Shown piece after piece: positions 55,907 to 64,000 of a stretch of DNA of 64,000 nt. The notes beneath the pieces are model-generated. The model saw nothing but the letters and a program-made list of their open reading frames with translations, had not been told where the DNA came from and searched no databases. Each line of letters starts with the position of its first letter. Position 1 is the first letter of the stretch. The stretch is from Anaerocolumna sp. AGMB13020 (GTDB lineage Bacteria; Bacillota; Clostridia; Lachnospirales; Lachnospiraceae), in assembly GCF_033100115.1 (NCBI RefSeq), contig NZ_CP136910.1:1736001-1800000 (forward strand), in the 5' to 3' direction. The translations under genes and the position numbers were made by a program.

Positions 55907-56962
55907 ATGAAATATAAAATGGCCATAATCGGTTATGGCGGTATGGGTAGCTGGCATGCAGAAAATGTCTCATCCAGAATACCTGATCTAATGGTGAAGG
56001 GGGTACTTGACATTCAGCAGAGCGCCTGTGAAAAAGCAGCCGGACAGAACCTGTATGTCTATTCCGATCTCAAGGAGCTCCTTGCAGACGGTGAAATAGA
56101 TCTGGTCACCATTGCGACCCCAAATAATTTTCACAAGGAATATGCTCTTGCACTTTTGCAGGCAGGAAAGAATGTTATTTGCGAAAAACCGGTTACCATG
56201 AATGTCCGGGAATTGGAAGAAATCATGGAAGCAGCAGCGTCCAGCGGTAAAATATTCTCCATCCATCAGAACCGCCGTTGGGACAAGGATTTTGTGATAG
56301 TTAAGACCATTCTGGAACAGCAAACCATAGGAAACCCCTATTTCATAGAAAGCCGTGTCCAGGGATCCAGAAGGGCTATGTATGGCTGGAGGGGTCATAA
56401 GGTAAACGGAGGGGGTATGGTCCTTGACTGGGGTGTCCATCTTTTAGACCAGTTCCTAATCCTCATAGATTCACCGGTAGTATCCGTACAGGCTCACCTG
56501 TTCAATCTATATTCAGACGAAGTAGAGGACAATATCAAGATTCTGCTGCGTTTTCAGAACGGCGTTTCCGCCCTCTGTGAAATGTCCACCAATTGTCTTA
56601 TCAACAACCCCCGCTGGCACATTTCCTGCATTGACGGTACCGCTGTAATTGAAGACTGGAGCTGTAAGGGTAAGCTGGTCAAGCTGAAGGCGGATTCTGA
56701 AATGACCTGGAGCGAGGACATTGTTTACACCGAAGCCGGTCCTACAAGAACAATGGCCCCAAGGCCCGAGTATACCACGGAAGTACTTGCTTTACCAGAG
56801 GTAACGTCGGATTGGAGTGATTACTACCAGAACATTGTTGCCGTTATGGAAGGACGGGAAGCTTTGATTGTCAAACCGGAACAGGCTCTGAGAGTCATGA
56901 AGGTAATCGAAAAGGTCTTTGAATCAGAAGCCTCCGGTAAAGGCATCAGCTGTCTTATATAG
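55907..56962 (+). CDS. Gfo/Idh/MocA-family oxidoreductase
   Basis: 351 residues, GGGAGG ribosome site. GxGxxG in IIGYGGMGSWHAEN, EKP motif ICEKPVTM near 95, active-site-like WDKD and GGGMVLDWGVHLLDQ with the usual His in the C-terminal half. Predicted NAD(P)-dependent sugar or sugar-acid dehydrogenase. It begins a three-gene plus-strand group with a ThuA-like protein and another Gfo/Idh, but a hairpin and 286 bp separate it from them. Confidence 0.86.
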   Translation: MKYKMAIIGYGGMGSWHAENVSSRIPDLMVKGVLDIQQSACEKAAGQNLYVYSDLKELLADGEIDLVTIATPNNFHKEYALALLQAGKNVICEKPVTMNVRELEEIMEAAASSGKIFSIHQNRRWDKDFVIVKTILEQQTIGNPYFIESRVQGSRRAMYGWRGHKVNGGGMVLDWGVHLLDQFLILIDSPVVSVQAHLFNLYSDEVEDNIKILLRFQNGVSALCEMSTNCLINNPRWHISCIDGTAVIEDWSCKGKLVKLKADSEMTWSEDIVYTEAGPTRTMAPRPEYTTEVLALPEVTSDWSDYYQNIVAVMEGREALIVKPEQALRVMKVIEKVFESEASGKGISCLI

Positions 56963-57009
56963 CAGAGGAGATCTTATGAGAGATTAAATAAAATACTTAA
57001 AGATTACTG

Positions 57010-57043
57010 GAGAGTCAAAAGTAATGGTTGACTTTTGACTCTC
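57010..57043 (+). terminator. Hairpin after the first Gfo/Idh gene
   Basis: GAGAGTCAAAAGT (57010-57022) pairs perfectly with ACTTTTGACTCTC (57031-57043), 8-nt loop. No clear T run follows, so termination may be partial. Confidence 0.55.
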
Positions 57044-57096
57044 TAGGAAGATTATTTATGTATAATAAATATCATTATTATGAGATTTCTTTTATT

Positions 57097-57201
57097 ATGA
57101 AACATTTTAGAATTACAGTAATCAAGCAACACTGCCGGGACAAGTGGCAGACTGTTGAAAAAAATCCAGAAGAAAGGTTGCCGTTAAAAGCCTGGCAATA
57201 A
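57097..57201 (+). CDS. Possible 34-residue peptide or gene remnant
   Basis: ATG to TAA reads MKHFRITVIKQHCRDKWQTV and then EKNPEERLPLKAWQ. No good ribosome site. The opening resembles the start of small metal- or Cys-containing TIGR04076-type proteins from memory, but it is far shorter, so a decayed fragment is as likely. A short palindrome CGCAGGA-TC-TCCTGCG lies at 57220-57235, between it and the ThuA-like gene. Confidence 0.2.
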   Translation: MKHFRITVIKQHCRDKWQTVEKNPEERLPLKAWQ

Positions 57202-57248
57202 TTCGTCAGGCGGCAATACCGCAGGATCTCCTGCGATATGGGTATCAT

Positions 57249-57971
57249 ATGAAAAAAGCATTGATTTTCCAGGGTGGCTGGGATGGACATGAGCCGGTTC
57301 TGGTCTCCGGTCGTTTTGCAGAACTATTAAAAAAGAACAATTACGAGGTAAGAATAGAAGATAATCTGGATTGTCTGTCCGATGCAGAAGAATTAAAGAA
57401 ACTCGATTTGATTGTCTCCTGCTGGACCATGGGTGAAATAGACCATAAATACGTCGTAAATCTCTCGGAAGCAGTAGGTTCTGGCGTAGGCCTTGCAGGC
57501 TGCCATGGCGGTATGTGTGATTCCTTCCGCCAGAATACAGAGTGGCAGTTTATTACCGGTGGACAGTGGATAAGCCATCCGGGAGGCGACGGAATCGATT
57601 ATACCGTTAATATCTGTCATGGTTCCAGCCCTATTACAGAGGGACTTACGGATTTTCCTGTTTGCAGTGAGCACTATTATCTCCATATAGATCCTGCTGT
57701 TGAGATTCTGGCTACCACCAGATTCCCTCTTGTCAATTATTACCACATTTCCAACAAACCGGTGGATATGCCCGTAGCTTGGACAAAATACTGGGGTAAT
57801 GGCAGAGTATTCTATACCTCCCTGGGTCATCACGATGATGTATTCGATAAGTCCCCACAGGCCCAGGTCTTAATGGAACGTGGAATGCTATGGGCAGGAG
57901 AGGGAAAGCAATATGCACTTGACCACGGTCTTACCACTGAGCGATTTATAAACAATGCCAAAATGTATTAA
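57249..57971 (+). CDS. ThuA-like protein
   Basis: 240 residues. ThuA/trehalose-utilisation fold (class I amidotransferase-like): KALIFQGGWDGHEP at the start, SGVGLAGCHGGMCDSF at the nucleophile-elbow position, and PVAWTKYWGNGRVFYTSLGHHDDVF at the C-terminus, which are the conserved ThuA pieces. ThuA-like proteins take part in catabolism of 3-keto-disaccharides and 3-ketoglycosides, commonly beside Gfo/Idh dehydrogenases, as here on both sides. Ribosome site weak (ATGGGT). Only 10 bp from the next gene, so translation is probably coupled. Confidence 0.85.
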   Translation: MKKALIFQGGWDGHEPVLVSGRFAELLKKNNYEVRIEDNLDCLSDAEELKKLDLIVSCWTMGEIDHKYVVNLSEAVGSGVGLAGCHGGMCDSFRQNTEWQFITGGQWISHPGGDGIDYTVNICHGSSPITEGLTDFPVCSEHYYLHIDPAVEILATTRFPLVNYYHISNKPVDMPVAWTKYWGNGRVFYTSLGHHDDVFDKSPQAQVLMERGMLWAGEGKQYALDHGLTTERFINNAKMY

Positions 57972-57981
57972 GGAGGAAGCC

Positions 57982-59082
57982 ATGCTAAAAATCGGAATGG
58001 TCGGTGTCGGTGACATAAGCGGCATCTATTTAAAGAATTTAACCCAGCTGTACAAAGAAGTGGAACTGGTTGCCCTTTGCGATCTGGTAAAGGAAAAGGC
58101 TGAGAAAGCCAAAGAAGAGTACCACATACCCAAGATCTATGATACCATGTATGAATTATTTGCAGATAAAGAAATCGACATTGTACTGAATCTTACAAGG
58201 CCCTATGAGCATTACCAGGTAAGCCTTGAGGCGTTAAAAGCTGGCAAGCATGTTTATTCCGAGAAACCTCTGGCTGCCACCTATGCCGAAGGACTGGAGC
58301 TTGTAAGAACAGCACAGGAAAAACAGCTATACCTGGGAGGCGCTCCCGATACCTTCCTGGGAGCAGGAATACAGACCTGCAGAAAGCTCATTGATACCGG
58401 TTTTATTGGAAAACCCATCGGAGCAGCAGCGTTTATGATCTGCCGCGGACATGAAAGCTGGCATCCAGATCCTGAATTCTATTACAAGCACGGCGGCGGC
58501 CCCATGTTCGATATGGGTCCCTATTATCTCACTGCCTTGACAAACCTCCTGGGAGGTATCCGTTCTGTAACCGGACTTGCAAGAACTTCCTTTACAGAGC
58601 GTACAATCACCAGCAAAGCAAAAGCCGGAGAAAAAATCCAGGTGGAGGTTCCCACCTATACCACCGGTATACTGGAATTTGAAAACGGAGCCATCGGAAC
58701 CCTCTTCACCACCTTTGACGTACATTATAAAGGCCAGGCCAGACTGGAAATCTACGGCTCGGAAGGAACCCTGCTGGTTCCCGATCCGAATACCTTTGGC
58801 GGTCCAATCTCCCTCTTAAGACAGGAGGAAGGGGACTATAAAGAAATCCCCCTACTCTTTGACTACGCGCAGAATAGCCGTGGACTTGGGCTTGCCGATA
58901 TGGCAAAAGCCATTGAAACAGGTCGTGCTCCCAGAGCCAGCTATCACCAGACCCTTCATGTACTGGAGGCCATGGAAGCCTTTGAGACCAGCAGTAAACG
59001 CCGTTCAGCCGTTGATCTGGAGTCTGTCTTCAGTCGTGAGAACCCCATGGAAGCCCATCCTGTAACGGGTATTCTACTATAA
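57982..59082 (+). CDS. Gfo/Idh/MocA-family oxidoreductase
   Basis: 366 residues from the ATG preceded by AAGGAGGAAG; the longer opening overlapping thuA is unlikely. MVGVGDISGIYLKN nucleotide motif, YSEKPLAATY, and the GGGPMFDMGPYYLTAL signature common in Gfo/Idh enzymes paired with ThuA. Ends in PVTGILL. Likely acts on the same substrate as ThuA. A hairpin follows at 59107-59166. Confidence 0.87.
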   Translation: MLKIGMVGVGDISGIYLKNLTQLYKEVELVALCDLVKEKAEKAKEEYHIPKIYDTMYELFADKEIDIVLNLTRPYEHYQVSLEALKAGKHVYSEKPLAATYAEGLELVRTAQEKQLYLGGAPDTFLGAGIQTCRKLIDTGFIGKPIGAAAFMICRGHESWHPDPEFYYKHGGGPMFDMGPYYLTALTNLLGGIRSVTGLARTSFTERTITSKAKAGEKIQVEVPTYTTGILEFENGAIGTLFTTFDVHYKGQARLEIYGSEGTLLVPDPNTFGGPISLLRQEEGDYKEIPLLFDYAQNSRGLGLADMAKAIETGRAPRASYHQTLHVLEAMEAFETSSKRRSAVDLESVFSRENPMEAHPVTGILL

Positions 59083-59106
59083 GTCTCACTTTTAAAGCAA
59101 CAAAAT

Positions 59107-59166
59107 AGCAGGCTGTACCACTGTAGTTACAGACGAACTGATTACTACTACTGGCTACAGCCTGCT
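59107..59166 (+). terminator. Possible terminator of the ThuA/Gfo operon
   Basis: AGCAGGCTGTA (59107-59117) pairs with TACAGCCTGCT (59156-59166) around a 38-nt loop that has its own CTGTA-GT-TACAG hairpin. No strong T run follows. Confidence 0.45.
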
Positions 59167-59267
59167 TAGTAAAAGAAAAAGCTCACTTCTTCTCTCCCCA
59201 GACGCATACCCTTTCTTCTCTATAATATGGTTAGTGCTTACGAAGTCTGCTTCAACATGAAGTAAGC

Positions 59268-59545
59268 CCAAATCCATTCCTTAAAATATGGATTCAAGCT
59301 TCCAAAAGCCATTCTTCAAACATGATTCAGGTTTACAAAGGCTATTCTTTAAATATAATTCATACTTACAAAAGCCATTCCTTAAGTCATGATTAAGCAT
59401 ATAAAAGCCATTCTTTAATATATAAATCAAGCATACAAAAGCCATTCTTATAAATATGATTCAATCTTCCAAATCCATACTTTGAAATGATTTAACTTCC
59501 AACAGCCTTACTTCCAATGATCCAAGTTTCTAAAAGTCTTTCACT
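59268..59545. repeat. Nine-copy degenerate tandem repeat, period about 33 bp
   Basis: Units start at 59268, 59302, 59336, 59369, 59402, 59436, 59469, 59499 and 59530. Core CAAAAGCCATTCTT is followed by an AT-rich part ending ATGATTCAAGCTTA. Copies 2-6 are most alike, the edges decay. Period varies 30-34 bp and no frame stays open, so it is non-coding. Function unknown. Confidence 0.85.
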
Positions 59546-59554
59546 AAATACACA

Positions 59555-59765
59555 GGCAAAAGGTACAAACCAGAAGAACGAATGCGCCTATGGAAAGGTA
59601 TTAGAAGTCCTTTTCTCTGGAAATATTGTGCTATATTATCAAACAGATTGTCTGAGCGAAGCGAGTTATCTGTTTGATAATATGTCCAGCACAAAATTTC
59701 CAGAGAATTAGGACTTCTTATACCTTGGAATTGAAGCATACGTTTTCTGGTTTGTACCTTTTGCC
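59555..59765. repeat. 211-bp interrupted palindrome (giant hairpin)
   Basis: The left arm from GGCAAAAGGTACAAACC (59555) mirrors the right arm ending GGTTTGTACCTTTTGCC (59765). Inner 16-bp arms at 59633-59648 and 59668-59683 are perfect, with a 19-nt loop containing GAGCGAAGCGAG. The middle arms differ by small mismatches and short gaps. No ORF. MITE-like element or long RNA hairpin; 46 bp past the stop of the YesN-like gene. Confidence 0.85.
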
Positions 59766-59811
59766 GTCCCCTTGCCATAACCCAGCCTTTTTATACTTTC
59801 CTATAGCTTTT

Positions 59812-61467
59812 CTACGCTTCTTTAAGTGCCTCATAATTCCTCTTCCTAAACCTTGCCGGTGTAACCCCATAAATCCCCTCGAACTTATTAATAAAATACT
59901 CCATATTTTTATACCCCACTTTTTCCCCTATCTCATAGACCTTTTCATCCGTTCGCAGCAGCATTTCTGCCGCCTTTCGGATACGGACACCATTAATATA
60001 TTCCTTAAAGGAACAGCCATAGCTTTTCTTAAAGATCTGCCCAAGATAAGCACTGTTGAGGTAATATTTCTCCCCCAGGGATTTCAGACTTATATTATCA
60101 GAATAATTGGTTTCAATTTCAGCTTCGATCTGGCACATGACTCCCCTGGCGGAATTCTGTCTTAATTGTACAAGATAATCTGAGTAATCCTCCGCAAATT
60201 TTCGGAATTTATGCTCATTAATCCAAGGCATTCCAGACGAGAAAGCCGCTTCCTGAATATAGCTCATAACCTCTTCCTGGTTAATATCGGTTTCAATCTC
60301 GTAAGCTAAACCCAGAAGTCTGTACAGGTAGTACTGAATATTGAGACCGATAAGCTCTGTATCAGTGCATTTATCCATCATCCGTCGGTAAAGGCTTCCG
60401 GCATTTTCTCTGATAAAGGTCTTATCACAGGTCTCAATTCCATGAATCAGGCAGTCCAGCTCTTTCCTGTAATACTCCTCCTGAGAATTCTTCTTTTGAT
60501 TCCTTACCAGATTCTTCGGCTGTGATTTCCTAACACCGCTGCGGTTTACGGCTTCCTTCTCAACCTTCTGGTAGAAACGGAAGAAACGCATCATAGAGGC
60601 TTCCTTAAAGGAGTCTGCAAGTCCTTCTATTCCAGAAACCCAGCTGCCCGCGCAGGCAACGATATCATATCCCAATCGCTCCTTTAATTCTTTCACTAAC
60701 CAGTCAGACCATTCCTCATCCTCTTTACCTCCGGTCATAAAGCTACTGTAGAGTATTCCGATGTCATAACATACGGCATGTTTTGTAGCCCCAAATATTA
60801 TCCGGTCGGAGTAATTCTTAAGGAGGAGGCCAGCATAGCTGTAAAGCTTCCTGTGCTGTTCCTTTTTCTTATCCTCGGACAGTGCCATAAAATTTTCATC
60901 GGATAGACAGATTTCCAGGTGAATATATCGTACTTCTCCTTCCGGCTGCAATCTTGTTCTGGCATAATTCAGGTTGATCTCATCATAATTCCCCCATAAT
61001 AAAGCCAGGAGATTCCGATCCAGATAGGCTTTTTCACAGATATTACGGTTTCTAAGTCCGCCCGTTTCTTCCTCAATACTGCTTCGTATTCTCCGAAGGA
61101 TATTCAGCAGTTCTTCCCTCTGAATGGGTTTTAAGACATAGTCGCTGCACCCCCACAATATAGCGGATTTCGCATACTGAAAATCATAGAAACCACTCAG
61201 GAATACAAACTTTGCCTGGGATAGCTTCTTTTCCTTCAGATGCCGGATCAGTTCTATCCCCGTCATATCCGGCATCTTGATATCCGAAATAACCAGGTGG
61301 TATTCCTCCCTTGAAAGCTTCTCGATTGCTTCAATTCCATTTTGTGCTTCACCAGCTATGATAAAACCTTCTGCTTCCCAATCAATAAGTGCCGCCAGTC
61401 CTTTACGGATGAATGGTTCGTCATCCACCAAAAGAACCTTCAGTAACAGATCTTTCTCTTCCTCCAT
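59812..61467 (-). CDS. YesN-type response regulator with AraC HTH
   Basis: 551 residues from the ATG with GGGGGAGGT upstream; a 27-codon extension is rejected. Receiver domain with acidic pocket D15-D16, phospho-acceptor D62 (ISDIKMPDMTG) and K113 (VLKP). A long middle region (about 130-440) typical of YesN is followed by a C-terminal AraC HTH (ISLKSLGEKYYLNSAYLGQIF; VYEIGEKVGYKNMEYFINKFE). Paired with the sensor kinase upstream (81 bp gap). In xylanolytic bacilli and clostridia such pairs activate xylo-oligosaccharide transporter genes; the GH43 gene beyond supports a similar role. Confidence 0.9.
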   Translation of the reverse strand: MEEEKDLLLKVLLVDDEPFIRKGLAALIDWEAEGFIIAGEAQNGIEAIEKLSREEYHLVISDIKMPDMTGIELIRHLKEKKLSQAKFVFLSGFYDFQYAKSAILWGCSDYVLKPIQREELLNILRRIRSSIEEETGGLRNRNICEKAYLDRNLLALLWGNYDEINLNYARTRLQPEGEVRYIHLEICLSDENFMALSEDKKKEQHRKLYSYAGLLLKNYSDRIIFGATKHAVCYDIGILYSSFMTGGKEDEEWSDWLVKELKERLGYDIVACAGSWVSGIEGLADSFKEASMMRFFRFYQKVEKEAVNRSGVRKSQPKNLVRNQKKNSQEEYYRKELDCLIHGIETCDKTFIRENAGSLYRRMMDKCTDTELIGLNIQYYLYRLLGLAYEIETDINQEEVMSYIQEAAFSSGMPWINEHKFRKFAEDYSDYLVQLRQNSARGVMCQIEAEIETNYSDNISLKSLGEKYYLNSAYLGQIFKKSYGCSFKEYINGVRIRKAAEMLLRTDEKVYEIGEKVGYKNMEYFINKFEGIYGVTPARFRKRNYEALKEA

Positions 61468-61548
61468 AATGACCTCCCCCTTTTTGGCAAACCAGTACAA
61501 AGAATTATAAGTCACTGTAAACGGCTGTCTCTCCAGCCGAATTACCAA

Positions 61549-63402
61549 TTAATTCCTAGTCTTTGTACCAGCCTGGTTTCTGTCCATATAATCCGATGGT
61601 ATTCGAATAATAATACAGGTTCCTTCTCCCGGTTCACTCTCTATTAAGATACGGGTTCCCTCTCCGCAGAATTTTCTCAGACGGATACTGGCATTCAGCA
61701 TACCAAGACTCCCTGATTTCTGCAATTCCTGGATTCCAGCTTCATTCAGCCGCTTTTCATATCTCCTTACCTGTACTTCGTCCATTCCGATTCCTGTATC
61801 TTCTATTTCCAGATAGAAATATCCATCTTTTTCATATCCTGATAAAAAGATAGAACCGTTATGTCCAGGCCTGTTCAATCCGTGAACGCAGGAATTTTCA
61901 ACAAAAGTTACCAGCACCAGGCTTGGTATCCTTAAGGAATAGAATTGTTCCTCCAACTTGATTTTATAATGAAACCCTTCACCATAACGATACTTCTGCA
62001 GTTCCAGATAATCCCTGGTAAATCCGATTTCCTGTTCCAGGGTAATGTTATCCGTTCCCCAGTCGGCACTTTTTCGCATTAGCTTCGCAAGGCTTTCAAT
62101 CATACTGGAGGTTTCTTCTTCTCCTTTTAGAACACTGTGCATCCGGATACTCTCCAGCACATTAAACAGAAAATGTGGGTTGATCTGGCTGGAAAGTGCC
62201 TGTAATTCTGCTTGCTGTCTTGCCATTACCAATTCCTGCTGCTCTAATTTACTTTTTAATTCATTTTCTATAAAGGTCTTCATTCTAAGTGTCATATGAT
62301 TGTAATTGACCAATAAGTCTCCAATCTCATCCTTTCCATCTCCGTAAGGTAACAGTTCAAAGCTCTCATTCCTTACCTTTTCCAGATACTCCCCTAAAAG
62401 CAGTATTCTTCTGGTTATGGAGTTACTGAACAACGCCAGCATAACAGCAGGTATCAGGGCATCTGCCAGAAAAAGCACCGACATCAGCCAAAGATTTCTT
62501 TTCAGATAGGCCATGAAATCCACCTTATAACCGGTAACATATACCTCCCAGTCAATGCCGTAAACATTAAACTTACGGGTAGCCTGGACATCCTTCCTGT
62601 CATTAAGGGTGCTCTCCGGATAATCATTCTGAGGATTCCCCGCTTCCGAATCACTGGTAAATATAATTCTGTCCAGATTGCACAGATAAACCTTTGTATC
62701 AAAGGCCAAACTGTTAATGGATTCATTGATCTGATTATAATTGAGATCCAGTTTTACAATCTTCTCTCTTTCCTTTACACCAAGATAATTAAGCTTGCGG
62801 ATAACCGATATCATTCGTTTCTTGCTATTGATATTCTGAGTATTCTGATAATAGGGATAAACATATAGATCCGTGTTTGCCTCTTTGAATTTCTGATACC
62901 ATTCTTCCTCCTGTATGGTATCTATCCGATAATATTTACCCCCGTTAATCATAGTTGCATTATCGGAATAGAAAGTAATATCATTGACCAAATGCTTGGT
63001 ACTTGCATAAAAAACATAATTGTCAAAGACTTTTCTGTAATTTTCAAAATAAGCACTGTCCGTTTCGTAATTTCTTTCAAGAAAATCATTTATAGAAGCA
63101 CTGGTATATAAATCTACCGTTACATAGACTGCACTTTCCAGGGCTTTTACGATGTCATGACTAACGGAATCCGCAATATTGTTAATATTTATATTTCGTT
63201 CATTGATATACAACCGGAAGCTGCTCCCTAAAAGGATCAGGTTTGTTACCACTGTGGGCAGAAGAACACACAATATATAAACATAAGTGATTTTTCTCTT
63301 TATCTTTTTGTTATTCAGTATTTTCAGAAGGCTCTCAAAAACATTGTGCCGCCATTTCCTGCTCCTGATGGCTAAGCTGACCAGCTTTTCCAAACTCTTC
63401 AT
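61549..63402 (-). CDS. YesM-type sensor histidine kinase
   Basis: 617 residues. Membrane helices at about 38-60 and 303-326 flank an extracellular Cache-like sensor of some 240 residues; then a HAMP segment, the His-kinase domain with phospho-acceptor His410 (QINPHFLFNVLE), and a catalytic ATPase domain with VTFVENSCVHG (N box) and DTGIGM (G1). Ribosome site GAGG. Its partner is the YesN-like regulator. It probably senses extracellular sugars, directly or through a binding protein. Confidence 0.9.
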   Translation of the reverse strand: MKSLEKLVSLAIRSRKWRHNVFESLLKILNNKKIKRKITYVYILCVLLPTVVTNLILLGSSFRLYINERNININNIADSVSHDIVKALESAVYVTVDLYTSASINDFLERNYETDSAYFENYRKVFDNYVFYASTKHLVNDITFYSDNATMINGGKYYRIDTIQEEEWYQKFKEANTDLYVYPYYQNTQNINSKKRMISVIRKLNYLGVKEREKIVKLDLNYNQINESINSLAFDTKVYLCNLDRIIFTSDSEAGNPQNDYPESTLNDRKDVQATRKFNVYGIDWEVYVTGYKVDFMAYLKRNLWLMSVLFLADALIPAVMLALFSNSITRRILLLGEYLEKVRNESFELLPYGDGKDEIGDLLVNYNHMTLRMKTFIENELKSKLEQQELVMARQQAELQALSSQINPHFLFNVLESIRMHSVLKGEEETSSMIESLAKLMRKSADWGTDNITLEQEIGFTRDYLELQKYRYGEGFHYKIKLEEQFYSLRIPSLVLVTFVENSCVHGLNRPGHNGSIFLSGYEKDGYFYLEIEDTGIGMDEVQVRRYEKRLNEAGIQELQKSGSLGMLNASIRLRKFCGEGTRILIESEPGEGTCIIIRIPSDYMDRNQAGTKTRN

Positions 63403-63434
63403 AAGCGCCTCACATATCTGCTTAAACGACTCTG

Positions 63435-64000
63435 TTAACAGTGAAAGGTAAACTGTCTGAAATCAGCTGTTCCTCCTGTAAACCTGGTGGAATAGCAGAA
63501 TAGTCCTACCCTGGCTCCGGTAAAGTGATCCAGTCGGAAATGCAATTTCTGCGTAATACCAAGTCTGCACCACTCCTGCCCCCTTAAATAATAAAAATCA
63601 GCTTCATCCTTACCATTTTCAAAATTACTGATAATTTTAAGAGTAGCCTGGCTGCCATTGATAGGAATCCTCTCATATTCCCTTCCGGGATTTTTGTCTC
63701 CGCCTTCCGGTCCCCATATGCTTTCATCCCTGGTCAGCTCTTTCCCTGTCATTACCAGATAATAGTTTTCCTTTTCCTTCGTCAGGGCTATGTAACCGTA
63801 ACATCCCTGTAAGACACAGATTCCTGCAAAGTCACCGTCCTTTAGGCCGCTGCCGCAGACTGTTACACTCGTTTCACTGACAGGTCCCATAAGTCTCTGG
63901 GTAAGTGTATTAACAGCAAGTAAAACATTGGGACTGAGCTTGCCGGTACGGATACGATAAGCTTCCGGCTCTTCGGTTACCGACCAAAGACTGTTATCCG
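63435..64000 (-). CDS. GH43 beta-xylosidase, C-terminal part (runs off the window)
   Basis: About 188 residues of the C-terminal beta-xylosidase concanavalin-A-like domain. The frame remains open to the window edge (DNSLWSVTEEPEAYRIRTG ... NTLTQRLMGPVSETSVTV), so the internal ATG at 63890 is not a start. It matches the same domain in the GH43 protein at 16566-18611 (WSLSERPGYLRLRG ... NTLTQRVEGP). The catalytic GH43 propeller must lie beyond 64000. It ends 32 bp before the sensor kinase start, so the enzyme and YesM/YesN may be one transcript. Confidence 0.88.
   Translation of the reverse strand, partial: DNSLWSVTEEPEAYRIRTGKLSPNVLLAVNTLTQRLMGPVSETSVTVCGSGLKDGDFAGICVLQGCYGYIALTKEKENYYLVMTGKELTRDESIWGPEGGDKNPGREYERIPINGSQATLKIISNFENGKDEADFYYLRGQEWCRLGITQKLHFRLDHFTGARVGLFCYSTRFTGGTADFRQFTFHC

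Noticed and set aside
59268..59545. CRISPR array
   Set aside because: The period of about 33 bp leaves no room for unique spacers, repeats are degenerate, and no cas gene is present. It is a simple tandem repeat.
59555..59765. Ordinary rho-independent terminator of the response-regulator gene
   Set aside because: Arms of about 95 bp with internal indels and no terminal T run are not terminator-like, although it may also stop transcription.
59674..60165. 163-codon plus-strand opening starting in the palindrome
   Set aside because: It runs antisense into the response-regulator gene and starts inside the hairpin arm; no ribosome site.
63435..63890. A separate small 151-residue gene
   Set aside because: The frame continues upstream to the window edge with clear GH43 C-terminal domain sequence, so it is the end of a larger gene.

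Overview
The window looks like a plant-polysaccharide utilisation region of a low-to-mid GC, spore-forming anaerobic Firmicute, most probably a Lachnospiraceae clostridium of the Lachnoclostridium/Anaerocolumna kind. The reasons are strong GGAGG ribosome binding sites, some GTG and TTG starts, lipoprotein binding proteins, YesM/YesN and MsmR-type regulators, a SleL-like LysM protein, and a very dense set of xylan and galactoside glycosidases. I could run no database search, so the genus is inference.

Layout. 0-4.2 kb: GH67 alpha-glucuronidase and GH3 beta-xylosidase, intracellular. 4.5-9.9 kb: two half-size ABC exporters with PH-like and zinc-ribbon N-termini flanking a DUF1854 protein. 10.4-13.2 kb: an AraC regulator, a LysM protein with a dead GH18-like domain, and a broken small ORF. 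13.3-22.9 kb: GH27 plus three secreted enzymes (GH30 glucuronoxylanase, two GH43) ending in near-identical carbohydrate-binding modules, then a secreted GH39-like/ricin-lectin protein. 23.3-29.8 kb: an msm-like alpha-galactoside locus (MsmR, GH36, two permeases, binding protein). 30.2-33.1 kb: a secreted CBM3-CE2 acetyl esterase and a quinone-reductase/HxlR pair. 33.1-43.6 kb: GH2, AraC, two Gfo/Idh oxidoreductases, an Lpl-type importer and another AraC. 43.6-55.7 kb: GH115, AraC, GH39 xylosidase, a second Lpl-type importer, cytoplasmic GH10 xylanase and AraC. 55.9-59.1 kb: Gfo/Idh, ThuA-like, Gfo/Idh. 59.1-59.8 kb: a non-coding block with about nine 33-bp degenerate tandem repeats followed by a 211-bp giant palindrome. 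59.8-64 kb: a YesN/YesM two-component pair and the end of a GH43 enzyme that runs off the window.

Together the genes describe stepwise breakdown of acetylated, arabinosylated (methyl)glucuronoxylan. Secreted GH30, GH43 and CE2 enzymes cut and trim the polymer; binding-protein-dependent importers take up oligosaccharides; cytoplasmic GH10, GH67, GH115, GH39, GH3 and GH2 enzymes finish the job. GH36 and GH27 handle galactosides. None of the three importers has an ATPase gene here, so they probably share one encoded elsewhere. Six AraC-type regulators and one YesN response regulator lie next to the operons. A motif around TTTATTGCG recurs upstream of GH3, the first Lpl importer and GH115, and a 25-bp element (23 of 25 identical) brackets the alpha-galactoside locus. 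The least explained items are the repeat/palindrome block at 59.27-59.77 kb, the exporter-DUF1854 operon, and the four Gfo/Idh plus ThuA enzymes inside a glucuronoxylan locus.
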